64,000 nt of DNA, from assembly GCF_902826655.1 (NCBI RefSeq), contig NZ_CADEFR010000013.1:19121-83120 (forward strand). The letters run 5' to 3'. The DNA is from an uncultured Methylibium sp. (lineage in GTDB: Bacteria > Pseudomonadota > Gammaproteobacteria > Burkholderiales > Burkholderiaceae_C). Made by a program: the position numbers and the translations under genes. The notes under the pieces were generated by a model. The model was not told the DNA's origin. It ran no database searches and saw only the letters and a program-made list of their open reading frames with translations. Below are positions 30,208 to 38,596 of this stretch, in pieces (positions within the stretch are counted from its first letter, which is position 1; each line of letters opens with the position of its first letter).

Positions 30208-31323
30208 TCAAAGACCGGTCTTGAAGCTCGTGTACAGCCGCGTCATCGTCCGCCGGATGTCGTTGGACAGGGCGTCCGGTGCCTGCATCTTCTTCATCTC
30301 GGCGTCCGGCAGGAAGACCGTCGGGTTGCCGGCGACCTCGGGCTTGATGAACTTCTTCGATTCCTTGTTGGGATTGGCGTAGAAGACCTTGTTGGTCAGG
30401 CTCGCGCTGACCTCGGGGCGCAGCATGTAGTCGATGAACTTGTGGGCGTTGCCGGGGTGGGGCGCGTCGACCGGGATCACCATCACGTCGAAGAACAGGA
30501 TGCCGCCGGTCTTGGGCACCAGGGCCTCGATCTTCTGGCCGGTCTTGCCGTCGATGGCGCGCTGCTTGGCGATGTTGATGTCGCCCGACCAGCCGAGGGC
30601 CAGGCAGATCGAGCCGTTGGCCATATCGTTGATGTAGCCCGACGAGCTGAACAGCGTCACGTACGGCCGCACGCTCTTGAGCAGCGGCGCCACGCCGGCG
30701 TAGTCGGCCTGGCTCTTGGAATAGGCCGGCTTGCCCAGGTAGTGCAGCGCGGCCGGGATGATCTCGGTGGCCGAATCGAGGAAGCTGACGCCGCAGCTCT
30801 TGAGCTTGGAGATGTACTCGGGCTTGAACACCAGGTCCCAGACGTTGTCCGGCATCGGCGTGCTGCCGAGCGCGGCCTTGACCTTGTCGACGTTGACGCC
30901 GATGGTGGTGAAGCCCCACAGCCAGTTGACCTGGTACTGGTTGCCCGGATCGAGCTTGGCCAGCTGCTCCTGCAGCGCGGGGTCGAGGTTCTTGTAGTTC
31001 GGGATCTTGCCCTTGTCGAGCTTGGCGAGCAGGCCGCCGTCGGCCTGGATCTTGGCCCAGTACGAGGACGGCACGACGATGTCGTAGCCGGTCTTGCCGG
31101 CCACCAGCTTGGCGTGGACGATCTCGTTGTTGTCGAAATTGTCGTAGCGGACCTTGATGCCGGTTTCCTTCTCGAAGTTCTTGAGCGTGTCCTCGGCGAT
31201 GTAGTCGGACCAGTTGTAGACGTTGAGGACCTTCTCCTCTTCCTGGGCCCGCGCGCCGGCCGACGCGAGCGCAAGGACGGTGAAGGCAAGAACACTCAAG
31301 GCACCGACGGGCAACAGCTTCAT
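30208..31323 (-). CDS. potF: Periplasmic putrescine/polyamine-binding protein PotF (SpuD-like)
   Basis: Protein of 371 residues. Signal peptide ending in ARA (about residue 26), then LNVYNWSDYIAEDTLKNFEKETGIKV, the well-known N-terminal segment of PotF/SpuD including the Trp and Asp that line the ligand site. VPSSYWAKIQADGGLLAKLD and the EALVPKTGGILFFDVMVIP segments also match. It captures putrescine or a longer polyamine and feeds the PotGHI importer. The ribosome binding site GGAGGA is well placed. First gene of the potFGHI unit, 93 bases downstream of the aminotransferase gene. Confidence 0.93.
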   Translation of the reverse strand: MKLLPVGALSVLAFTVLALASAGARAQEEEKVLNVYNWSDYIAEDTLKNFEKETGIKVRYDNFDNNEIVHAKLVAGKTGYDIVVPSSYWAKIQADGGLLAKLDKGKIPNYKNLDPALQEQLAKLDPGNQYQVNWLWGFTTIGVNVDKVKAALGSTPMPDNVWDLVFKPEYISKLKSCGVSFLDSATEIIPAALHYLGKPAYSKSQADYAGVAPLLKSVRPYVTLFSSSGYINDMANGSICLALGWSGDINIAKQRAIDGKTGQKIEALVPKTGGILFFDVMVIPVDAPHPGNAHKFIDYMLRPEVSASLTNKVFYANPNKESKKFIKPEVAGNPTVFLPDAEMKKMQAPDALSNDIRRTMTRLYTSFKTGL

Positions 31324-31416
31324 GATGGGCAGTCCTCCAGGTTGAAACCGATCAGGGATGTCAGGAAAATCCGTTAACGCAAAGCTTGTCCGAGACGCCG
31401 ACCGCTGGCCATGCGG

Positions 31417-32820
31417 TCAGACCCAGCCCCGGGCCTGCGCGTCGGCCCAGGTCAGGTCCAGGCAGCGGCGGATCAGGCTCATCATCTCGTCGATCTGCTC
31501 GCGCGTGATCACCAGCGGCGGGGCGATGATCATGCGGTCGCCGACGGCCCGCATGATCAGGCCGTTGCCGAAGCAGTGGCCGCGGCAGACCATGCCGACC
31601 TCGAGCTCGCTTGCAAACGGCGTGCCTCGGTCCTTTTCCTTGACCAGCGTGATGGCGCCCATCAGGCCGCAGGTCTCGGCGTTGCCGACCAGCGGGTGCT
31701 CGTCCAGCGTGGCGAACTGCTGCGCCAGGTAGGGGCCGGTCTCGGTGCGGACCTTTTCGACCAGGCGCTCGCGCTGGATCAGGCGGATGTTGGCCAGCGC
31801 CACCGCGCAGGCCACCGGGTGGCCGCTGTAGGTGTAGCCGTGGTTGAACTCGCCGCCCTGCTCGATCAGCACCTTGGCGACCCGCTCGCCGACCATCACG
31901 CCACCCAGCGGGATGTAGCCCGAGGTCACGCCCTTGGCGAAGGTCATCAGGTCGGGCTTCGAGCCCAGGGTCTCGCAGCCCCACCAGTTGCCGGTGCGGC
32001 CGAAGCCGCAGATGACCTCGTCGGACACCAGCAGGATGCCGTACTTGTCGCAGATCGCCTGCACGGCGGGCCAGTAGGTCTCGGGCGGGATGATCACGCC
32101 GCCGGCGCCCTGGATGGGCTCGCCGATGAAGGCCGCGACGCGCTCGGGGCCGACCTCGAGGATCTTCTTCTCGAGCCATGACGCCGCCAGGCGGCCGAAC
32201 TCGGCGCGCGACAGGCCCTGCGGGCGGCCGAGTTCGTACCAGTGCGGCTGCTCGATGTGCGTGATGTCGGGGATCGGCAGGCCGCCCTGGGCGTGCATGC
32301 CGCTCATGCCGCCCAGCGAGGCGCCGGCCATCGTCGAGCCGTGGTAGGCGTTGTTGCGGCTGATGATGACCTTGCGCTCGGGCTGGCCCAGCACGTCCCA
32401 GTAGCGGCGCACCATGCGCACGACGGTGTCGTTGCCCTCCGAGCCCGAGCCCGAGAAGAACACGTGCTGGAACTGCGGCGGCGTGACCTCGGCCAGCAGT
32501 TCGGCCAGCTCGATGGCCGGCGGCGTCGCCGTCTGGAAGAAGGCGTTGTAGAAGGGCAGCTGCTTCAGTTGCGCGGTGGCGGCGTCGATCAGCTCGGCCC
32601 GGCCATAGCCGACGTTGACGCACCACAGGCCGCTCATCGCGTCGAGGATGCGCTGGCCTTCGCTGTCGCGCAGGTAGATGTTGTCGGCCTGCGTGATGAT
32701 GCGAGAGCCCTTCTTCGCCAGGGCATGGAAGTCGGTGAAGGGATGCAGGAAGTGGGCGGCGTCGGCGGCCTGCCAGGCCTGGGTGTCGCGCGCCTGGCGC
32801 GGGTGGAGGACGGCGTTCAT
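31417..32820 (-). CDS. spuC: Class III aminotransferase, SpuC-like putrescine-pyruvate transaminase
   Basis: Protein of 467 residues. PLP enzyme of fold type I: GSGSEGNDTVVRMVRRYW (cofactor phosphate), SRNNAYHGSTMAGASLGGM, VSDEVICGFGRTG, and the Schiff-base Lys296 in TFAKGVTSGY. The size and the HPFTDFHALAKKGSRIIT opening fit SpuC, which moves an amino group from putrescine or other polyamines to pyruvate. Together with the adjacent glutamine-synthetase-like gene and potFGHI the order mirrors the Pseudomonas spu cluster. A ribosome binding site AAGGAA precedes the ATG. Other omega-amine donors are possible. Confidence 0.88.
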   Translation of the reverse strand: MNAVLHPRQARDTQAWQAADAAHFLHPFTDFHALAKKGSRIITQADNIYLRDSEGQRILDAMSGLWCVNVGYGRAELIDAATAQLKQLPFYNAFFQTATPPAIELAELLAEVTPPQFQHVFFSGSGSEGNDTVVRMVRRYWDVLGQPERKVIISRNNAYHGSTMAGASLGGMSGMHAQGGLPIPDITHIEQPHWYELGRPQGLSRAEFGRLAASWLEKKILEVGPERVAAFIGEPIQGAGGVIIPPETYWPAVQAICDKYGILLVSDEVICGFGRTGNWWGCETLGSKPDLMTFAKGVTSGYIPLGGVMVGERVAKVLIEQGGEFNHGYTYSGHPVACAVALANIRLIQRERLVEKVRTETGPYLAQQFATLDEHPLVGNAETCGLMGAITLVKEKDRGTPFASELEVGMVCRGHCFGNGLIMRAVGDRMIIAPPLVITREQIDEMMSLIRRCLDLTWADAQARGWV

Positions 32821-32851
32821 GGCGGATTCCTTGGGTGCGTCGGTCGGCGGG

Positions 32852-34219
32852 TCAGACGTGCAGCAGCAGGTGCTCGCGCTCCCAGGGCGAGATCACCTTC
32901 ATGAACTCGGCGTACTCGATCTCCTTGACCTCGGTGTAGACGGTGACGAAGGGAGTGCCCAGCACCTCGGCCAGGTCCTTCTCGGCGCGCAGCAGTTCCA
33001 GCGCCTCGCCCAGGCTGCGCGGCAGCTGGAAGTCGCCGAGGTAGGCGTCGCCCTTGCACTCGGGCGTCGGTTCGATGCGGTGCTTGATGCCGAGGTAGCC
33101 GCAGGCCAGCGTGGCGGCCAGGGCGGCGTAGGGGTTGGCGTCGGCGCCGATCACGCGGTTCTCGATGCGCCGCGCCATCGCGGTGGCCACCGGCGAGCGG
33201 ATGCCCACCGTGCGGTTGTCGGTGCCCCACTGGATGTTGATCGGCGCGGCGTTGCTGCGCACCAGCCGTCGGTAGCTGTTGACGTAGGGCGCGAACAGCG
33301 CCATCGCCGCCGGCACGTACTTCTGCAGGCCGCCGATGTACCAGTAGAACTCCTGGCTCGGCGAGCCGTCCTCGTTGCTGAACAGGTTGCGGCCGGTCTG
33401 CTTGCTGACGATGCTCTGGTGCACGTGCATCGCGCTGCCCGGCTCGCCGGCGATCGGCTTGGCCATGAAGGTGGCGAACATGTCGTGGCGCATCGCCGCC
33501 TCGCGCAGCGTGCGCTTGAAGAAGAACACCTCGTCGGCCAGGCCCAGCGGGTGGGCGTGGAAGAAGTTGATCTCCATCTGGCCGGCACCGATCTCGTGGA
33601 TCAGCGTGTCGACGTTGAGCTCCATCTTCTCGCAGTAGTCGTACACGTCCTCGAACAGCGGGTCGAACTCGTTGACCGCATCGATCGAGTAGGCCTGGCG
33701 CGAGGTCTCGGCGCGGCCGCTGCGACCGATCGGTGCCTTCAGCGGCACGTCTGGGTCGGTGTTGCGGGCCACGAGGTAGAACTCCAGCTCGGGCGCGACG
33801 ACCGGGTCCCAGCCCTCGGCGTCGTAGAGCTCGCAGACGCGGCGCAGCACCGAGCGCGGCGCGAACGGCACCAGCTTGCCGTCGCGGTCGAAGCAGTCGT
33901 GGATCACCTGCGCGGTCGGGTCGGTCGCCCAGGGGACGATGCGCACCGTGCTGGGATCGGGACGCAGGTGCATGTCCTGATCGGTCGGGCTGATGACGTC
34001 GTAGTACGGCCCTTCCTCGGGGAACTCGCCGGTCACGCCCATGGCGACGACCGCCTCGGGCAGCCGCATGCCGCGGTCCTCGGTGAACTTCTGGCGCGGC
34101 AGGATCTTGCCGCGGGCCACGCCGGTGAGGTCGGGCACCAGGCACTCGATCTCGGTCACGCGCCGTTCATTGAGCCACTGCTCGAGTTCGCTGAAAGTGA
34201 AATTGTCTCGGACCACCAT
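32852..34219 (-). CDS. puuA: Gamma-glutamylputrescine synthetase, PuuA/SpuB-like
   Basis: Protein of 455 residues of the glutamine synthetase superfamily. It would join glutamate to putrescine with ATP, the first step of the Puu route. Family marks: ECLVPDLTGVARGKILP, APELEFYLVAR, GAGQMEINFFHAHPLGLADEVFFFKR, MAKPIAGEPGSAMHVHQS and GTDNRTVGIRSP. It differs clearly from the second ligase of the island at 22.9-24.2 kb, so the two are not recent duplicates. It lies 31 bases before spuC on the minus strand and about 90 bases after puuD. Confidence 0.9.
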   Translation of the reverse strand: MVVRDNFTFSELEQWLNERRVTEIECLVPDLTGVARGKILPRQKFTEDRGMRLPEAVVAMGVTGEFPEEGPYYDVISPTDQDMHLRPDPSTVRIVPWATDPTAQVIHDCFDRDGKLVPFAPRSVLRRVCELYDAEGWDPVVAPELEFYLVARNTDPDVPLKAPIGRSGRAETSRQAYSIDAVNEFDPLFEDVYDYCEKMELNVDTLIHEIGAGQMEINFFHAHPLGLADEVFFFKRTLREAAMRHDMFATFMAKPIAGEPGSAMHVHQSIVSKQTGRNLFSNEDGSPSQEFYWYIGGLQKYVPAAMALFAPYVNSYRRLVRSNAAPINIQWGTDNRTVGIRSPVATAMARRIENRVIGADANPYAALAATLACGYLGIKHRIEPTPECKGDAYLGDFQLPRSLGEALELLRAEKDLAEVLGTPFVTVYTEVKEIEYAEFMKVISPWEREHLLLHV

Positions 34220-34311
34220 ATGTCACCTGTTCGGTTGCTGCGCGCTGTGCAGGGAAGGGGAGGCGGCGCGCCATCGCATCGCACCCCGGCCGGGCCGGGG
34301 CCGCCAGGGAC

Positions 34312-35148
34312 CTAGGGCACGCGGGGACGCTCGCGCACCGACTCTCGGTTCAGCTCCCGGAAACTGCGGCAGGCATCCCCGAAGGCGCGCAGCAGCGTCA
34401 TCGAGACGGGGTTGTCGCGCGCCTGCCATTCGGGATGCCATTGCACCCCGAGGTTGAAGCCCGGCGCCGACGGGCGCGAGAAGGCCTCGACCACGCCGTC
34501 CGGCGCCAGGGCCTCGACGCGCAGGCCGTCGGCCAGGCGCTTGACGCCCTGGCCATGCAGGCTGTTGACCTTGAACTCCGTCTCGCCCAGCAGCGTGGCC
34601 AGCAGGCCGCCCGGCTGCACGTGCACGGGATGGGCCGGGCCGTACTGCACCTCGACCGGATCATCGTGACGATCGCGGTGGTCCATCAGCCCCGGCTGCT
34701 CCTGCACCGCCTGGTGCAGGCTGCCACCGAGCGCCACGTTGGTCTCCTGGAAGCCGCGGCAGACGGCGAACAGCGGGATGCCGCGTTCCAGCGTCCGCGG
34801 GATCAGCGGCAGGGTCCAGTCGTCGCGCGCGGGGTCCAGCGGCAGCGAGGGGTCGTGGACAGCCTCGCCGAAGTGACGCGGATGCACGTTGCTCGGCGAG
34901 CCGGTGAGGAAGACGCCATCGGCCAGGTCCAGCAGTTCGTCGATCTCCTGCAACTGCGCCGACGGCACGACCAGCGGCAGGCAGCCGGCCAGCCGCACCG
35001 CGTCGACGTACTTCTGGCCGGCGATGTGGAAGGGGTGGTGGCCGATCCGGCGGTTGCAGGCCGGGACCAGCACGACCGGGCGAGCGGAGGAGCCCATGGC
35101 CGGGCCTCGTGCAAGCGGCATGCCACGCAGGGCTTCGGGCTTGTTCAC
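34312..35148 (-). CDS. puuD: Gamma-glutamyl-gamma-aminobutyrate hydrolase, PuuD-like
   Basis: Protein of 278 residues of the class I glutamine amidotransferase-like family. It would hydrolyse gamma-glutamyl-GABA to glutamate and GABA. The nucleophile is Cys130 in FAVCRGFQE and the catalytic histidine His238 in VQWHPEWQ; TGSPSNVHPRHFGE is typical of PuuD/SpuA. The start is taken as GTG 35148, because it overlaps the puuB stop as GTGA, a clean coupling signal; ATG codons lie further in (at 35121 and 35097) and cannot be excluded. Confidence 0.9.
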   Translation of the reverse strand: MNKPEALRGMPLARGPAMGSSARPVVLVPACNRRIGHHPFHIAGQKYVDAVRLAGCLPLVVPSAQLQEIDELLDLADGVFLTGSPSNVHPRHFGEAVHDPSLPLDPARDDWTLPLIPRTLERGIPLFAVCRGFQETNVALGGSLHQAVQEQPGLMDHRDRHDDPVEVQYGPAHPVHVQPGGLLATLLGETEFKVNSLHGQGVKRLADGLRVEALAPDGVVEAFSRPSAPGFNLGVQWHPEWQARDNPVSMTLLRAFGDACRSFRELNRESVRERPRVP

Positions 35149-36470
35149 AGCGCGTCCTTCAGCCGGTAGTAGGCCATGCCCAGCACCAGCGCGGGCGTGC
35201 GCAGCAGGCGCCCGCCGGGAAAGCGACGGTGCTTCAGGCGCGCGAAGGTGTCGAAGCGCGAGGCGTCGCCGGCCATCGCCTCGGCCACCAGCTTGCCAGC
35301 CAGGCCGGTGAGGGCCAGGCCGTGGCCCGAGAAGCCCTGCAGGTAGTAGACGTTGGCGGCCTGGCCCGGCAGCCGGCCGAAGTCCGGCGCCCGGTTCATC
35401 GAGATGTCGACGAAGCCGCCCCAGGCGTAGTCGACGCGCGTGCCCTGCAGCTGCGGGAAGGTGGTCGCCATGCGCTGCTGCATCCCGTCGGCCAGGTGCA
35501 TGGGCGTGACGGTGCTGTAGCTGACCCGTCCGCCGTAGAGCAGGCGGTGGTCGGCGGTCGGGCGGAAGTAGTCGAGCACGAAGTTGGTGTCGCAGACGGC
35601 CGAACGCGACGGGATCAGCGACGCGCACAGCGCCGGGTCCAGCGGTTCGGAGCAGACGATGTAGGTGCCGACCGGCATGATGCGCGCACCGAGCTGCGGC
35701 GCGATCTGCGGTGCCAGCTCCTGCAGGTAGACGTTGCCGGCGAGCAGCACCTGCCGCGCCCGCACGCTGCCCTGCGCCGTGCGCACGAGGTTGGACGTGC
35801 CGGGCGCGATCGCCGGCTCGAGCGCCGTCACGGCCGACTGCTCGAAGATCCTCACACCCAGCGATCGCGCCGCATTCGCCAGCCCCAGGCTGTACTTCAG
35901 CGGATGCAGGTGGCCGGAGCGCGGGTCGTGAAGGCCGCTGTGGAAACGCGGGCTCGCGATCCACTGCGGCAGTTCGTCGGGGCCGATCCAGCGCAGCGGG
36001 TAGTCGTAGACCGAGACGGTGCGCGCATGCCAGCGCTGCAGCTCGGCGGCCTTGCGGGCGCCGACCGCCACACCGAGGTAGCCGTCCTGCCAGTCGCAGT
36101 CGATCGCGAAGCGGCGGCAGCGCTCGCGGATCAGGTCCAGCGCCTCGATCGACATCGACCAGACGCGCCGGGCTTCGTCGAGGCCCAGCTGCGACTCGAT
36201 CTCGTCCTGGTCGCAGGCCAGGCCGTGGATGGCCTGCCCGCCGTTGCGGCCCGACGCGCCCCAGCCGATCTGCCGCGCCTCGAGCAGCGCGACGCTGAAG
36301 CCGCGGTCGGCCAGCTCGATGGCGGCCGACAGGCCGGCCAGGCCGCCACCGACGATGGCCACGTCGGCGGTGATGCCGCCTTCGAGCGCCGGAAAGTCCG
36401 TCTCGCGCGGCGCGGTGGCCACGTAGTAAGAGTCTCGCGTGAGGTCCTGGTCGGCGCGAAGGAGGCTCAT
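35145..36470 (-). CDS. puuB: Gamma-glutamylputrescine oxidase, PuuB-like
   Basis: Protein of 441 residues, an FAD-dependent amine oxidase of the DAO family. The dinucleotide site VAIVGGGLAGLSAAIELADRG has its glycines at residues 41-46, and GWGASGRNGGQAIHGLACDQ is the flavin-contact segment seen in PuuB and related oxidases. The C-terminal YYLQGFSGHGLALTGLAGKL closes the FAD fold. It would oxidise gamma-glutamylputrescine to the aldehyde used by PuuC, releasing ammonia and peroxide. It is coupled to puuD by a 4-base overlap. Confidence 0.92.
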   Translation of the reverse strand: MSLLRADQDLTRDSYYVATAPRETDFPALEGGITADVAIVGGGLAGLSAAIELADRGFSVALLEARQIGWGASGRNGGQAIHGLACDQDEIESQLGLDEARRVWSMSIEALDLIRERCRRFAIDCDWQDGYLGVAVGARKAAELQRWHARTVSVYDYPLRWIGPDELPQWIASPRFHSGLHDPRSGHLHPLKYSLGLANAARSLGVRIFEQSAVTALEPAIAPGTSNLVRTAQGSVRARQVLLAGNVYLQELAPQIAPQLGARIMPVGTYIVCSEPLDPALCASLIPSRSAVCDTNFVLDYFRPTADHRLLYGGRVSYSTVTPMHLADGMQQRMATTFPQLQGTRVDYAWGGFVDISMNRAPDFGRLPGQAANVYYLQGFSGHGLALTGLAGKLVAEAMAGDASRFDTFARLKHRRFPGGRLLRTPALVLGMAYYRLKDAL

Positions 36471-36531
36471 ACGGTATGCGCTAGGCAGTGCCCTCGTGTG
36501 CGTGTCGTCGTGGCGGCCGGCGGACGCGGGC

Positions 36532-37836
36532 TCAGGCCGCGCGCTTCAACGCGTCGGCCAGGCTGCCGATCAGCTGGTCGACCTGCTGGCGGTTGATGAT
36601 CAGCGGCGGCGACATCGCGACCGTGTCGCCGGTGGTACGGATCAGCACGCCCTTCTCCCAGCAGGCGAGGAAGATGTCGAAGGCGCGCTTGCCGGGGCTG
36701 CCCTCGATCGGCTGCAGTTCGACGCCGCCCACCAGGCCGATGTTGCGGATGTCGATCACGTGCGGCAGCCCCTTCAACGCATGCAGCGACTCGGCGAAGT
36801 AGGCCTCCATCTCGCTGGCGCGCGTCAGCAGGCCCTCGTCGGCGTAGGTGTCCAGCGTGCCGATGGCCGCGGCGCAGGCCAGCGGGTGGCCCGAGTAGGT
36901 GTAGCCGTGGAAGAACTCGATGATGTGCTCGGGGCCGTTCATGAAGGTGTCGTGGATGGCCTGCTTGGCAAACACGGCGCCCATCGGCACGCAGCCGTTC
37001 GTCAGGCCCTTGGCGACCGTCATCAGGTCCGGCGTCACGCCGAAGCGCTGCGCCGCGAAAGGCGCGCCGGTGCGCCCGAAGCCGGTGATGACCTCGTCGA
37101 AGATCAGCAGGATGCCGTGCTTGTCGCAGATCGCACGCAGGCGCTCGAGGTAGCCCTGCGGCGGCAGCAGCACGCCGGTGGAGCCGGCGACCGGCTCGAC
37201 GATGACGGCCGCGATGGTGCTGGCGTCGTGCAGTGCGACCAGGCGCTCCAGGTCGTCGGCGAGTTCGACGCCGTGCGCCGGCTGGCCGACCGAGAACAGG
37301 TTGCGCGCATCGTGCGTATGGCGGATGTGGTCGACGCCGCCCAGCATCGTGCCGAACATCTTGCGGTTGGCGACCATGCCCCCCACCGAGATGCCGCCGA
37401 AGTTGACGCCGTGGTAGCCGCGCTCGCGGCCGATCAGCCGGGTGCGCTGGCCCTCGCCGCGGGCGCGGTGGTAGGCGATCGCCATCTTCAGCGCGGTGTC
37501 GACCGACTCGGAGCCCGAGTTGGTATAGAAGACCTTGTTCATGCCGGCCGGCGCGATCTGCACCAGACGCTCGGCCAGCTCGAAGGCCTTGGGGTGGGCC
37601 ATGTTGAAGGGCGGCGCGAAGTCGAGCTCGCCGGCCTGCTTGCGGATCGCCTCGATGATCTTCGGGCGCGCATGGCCGGCATTGACGCACCACAGGCCGG
37701 CGATGCCGTCCAGCACCTGGCGGCCTTCGGGCGTCCAGAAGTGCATGCCTTCCGCGCGCGACAGCAGACGCGGCGCCTTCTTGAATTGCCGGTTCGCCGT
37801 GAAGGGCATCCAGTAGGCGTCGAGATCGGTCGTCAT
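36532..37836 (-). CDS. Class III aminotransferase, beta-alanine/omega-amino acid-pyruvate type
   Basis: Protein of 434 residues. The opening DAYWMPFTANRQFKKAPRLL is the hallmark of beta-alanine-pyruvate (omega-amino acid-pyruvate) aminotransferases. PLP-binding segments are TNSGSESVDTALKMA, FDEVITGFGRTG and Lys276 in TVAKGLTNGCVPMGAVF. In this island it is the obvious candidate to transaminate GABA to succinate semialdehyde with pyruvate, since no GabT is visible. It is the first gene of the minus-strand polyamine transcript, next to the divergent Lrp-type regulator. Confidence 0.9.
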   Translation of the reverse strand: MTTDLDAYWMPFTANRQFKKAPRLLSRAEGMHFWTPEGRQVLDGIAGLWCVNAGHARPKIIEAIRKQAGELDFAPPFNMAHPKAFELAERLVQIAPAGMNKVFYTNSGSESVDTALKMAIAYHRARGEGQRTRLIGRERGYHGVNFGGISVGGMVANRKMFGTMLGGVDHIRHTHDARNLFSVGQPAHGVELADDLERLVALHDASTIAAVIVEPVAGSTGVLLPPQGYLERLRAICDKHGILLIFDEVITGFGRTGAPFAAQRFGVTPDLMTVAKGLTNGCVPMGAVFAKQAIHDTFMNGPEHIIEFFHGYTYSGHPLACAAAIGTLDTYADEGLLTRASEMEAYFAESLHALKGLPHVIDIRNIGLVGGVELQPIEGSPGKRAFDIFLACWEKGVLIRTTGDTVAMSPPLIINRQQVDQLIGSLADALKRAA

Positions 37837-37915
37837 CGGGTCTTCCTCGTGAAGCAGGTCACGTCACTGCTGCAGGCTGTGACAGTGCATGCAATCCAGT
37901 CTAGTCGGGCCCGCA

Positions 37916-37973
37916 CGCAATGTGATTGCGCAATGACCGGGTAGAAGCCCCCGAAGGCGGCATAAGATTGCGC
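37916..37973. promoter_or_regulatory. Candidate Lrp/AsnC operator in the divergent promoter region
   Basis: A 15-bp dyad CGCAATGTGATTGCG (37916-37930, perfect 6-bp arms) overlaps a second palindrome ATTGCGCAAT (37925-37934). The octamer GATTGCGC recurs in direct orientation at 37924-37931 and 37966-37973, 42 bp apart, i.e. four helical turns on one DNA face. This fits multimeric Lrp-family binding between the aminotransferase and regulator genes. Confidence 0.6.
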
Positions 37974-37998
37974 TGTCTAGTCGTCAGCTCGAAACAAT

Positions 37999-38490
37999 AT
38001 GCCACCCAAGACAGTTCGCGCGCAATCCGATGCGTCCCTGGACGCCATCGATCGAGCCATCCTGGGCGAATTGCAGGTCGACGGGCGCGTCTCCAACCTG
38101 GAGCTGGCGCAGCGCGTGCACCTGTCGCCCTCGGCCTGCCTGCGGCGCGTCAAGCAGCTGGAGGAGGGCGGCGTCATCGCCAGCTACGTGGCCCTGGTGA
38201 ACCCCCGCGCCGTCGGCCAGCCGGGCACGAGCTACACGATCGTCAACCTCGAGCGGCTGACCAGCATCGCGATCGAGGCCTTCGAGGGCGCGGTGCGGGG
38301 CGTGCCCGAGATCCTGGACTGCTTCTATGTCGCCGGGACCAACGACTACCTGATCCGCTTCACCTACCGGGACGCCGATGACCTGGAGCGCTTTCACAGC
38401 CAGGTGCTGATGCGGTTGCCGGGCGTGCTGCGCTCGAACTCGATGCTGGTGCTGCGGACCATCAAGAAGACCACGGCGCTGCTGGTCTGA
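37999..38490 (+). CDS. Lrp/AsnC family transcriptional regulator
   Basis: Protein of 163 residues. N-terminal winged helix-turn-helix (LDAIDRAILGELQVDGRVSNLELAQRVHLSPSACLRRVKQLEEGGVI) followed by the RAM effector domain (VPEILDCFYVAGTNDYLIRFTYRDADDLERF), exactly the Lrp arrangement and length. Such proteins bind an amino acid or related metabolite and regulate nearby transport and catabolic genes. Its divergent position next to the polyamine island makes it the probable local regulator; the dyads between the genes are the candidate operator. The effector is unknown. Confidence 0.93.
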   Translation: MPPKTVRAQSDASLDAIDRAILGELQVDGRVSNLELAQRVHLSPSACLRRVKQLEEGGVIASYVALVNPRAVGQPGTSYTIVNLERLTSIAIEAFEGAVRGVPEILDCFYVAGTNDYLIRFTYRDADDLERFHSQVLMRLPGVLRSNSMLVLRTIKKTTALLV

Positions 38491-38596
38491 GGCGTGCCGT
38501 TCCGGGACGCTCCCGGGGAAAGCCCGCAGCTTGTGTCGGGCCGCCGGCTTTGCGATGCTCGACCGACACGGCTTCGACGGTCGTGCAAGGAAACGC

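Noticed and set aside
34284-34302. CCCCGGCC/GGCCGGGG palindrome between puuD and puuA as a terminator
   Set aside because: No T-run on either strand, almost no loop, and the flanking genes appear to belong to the same transcript.
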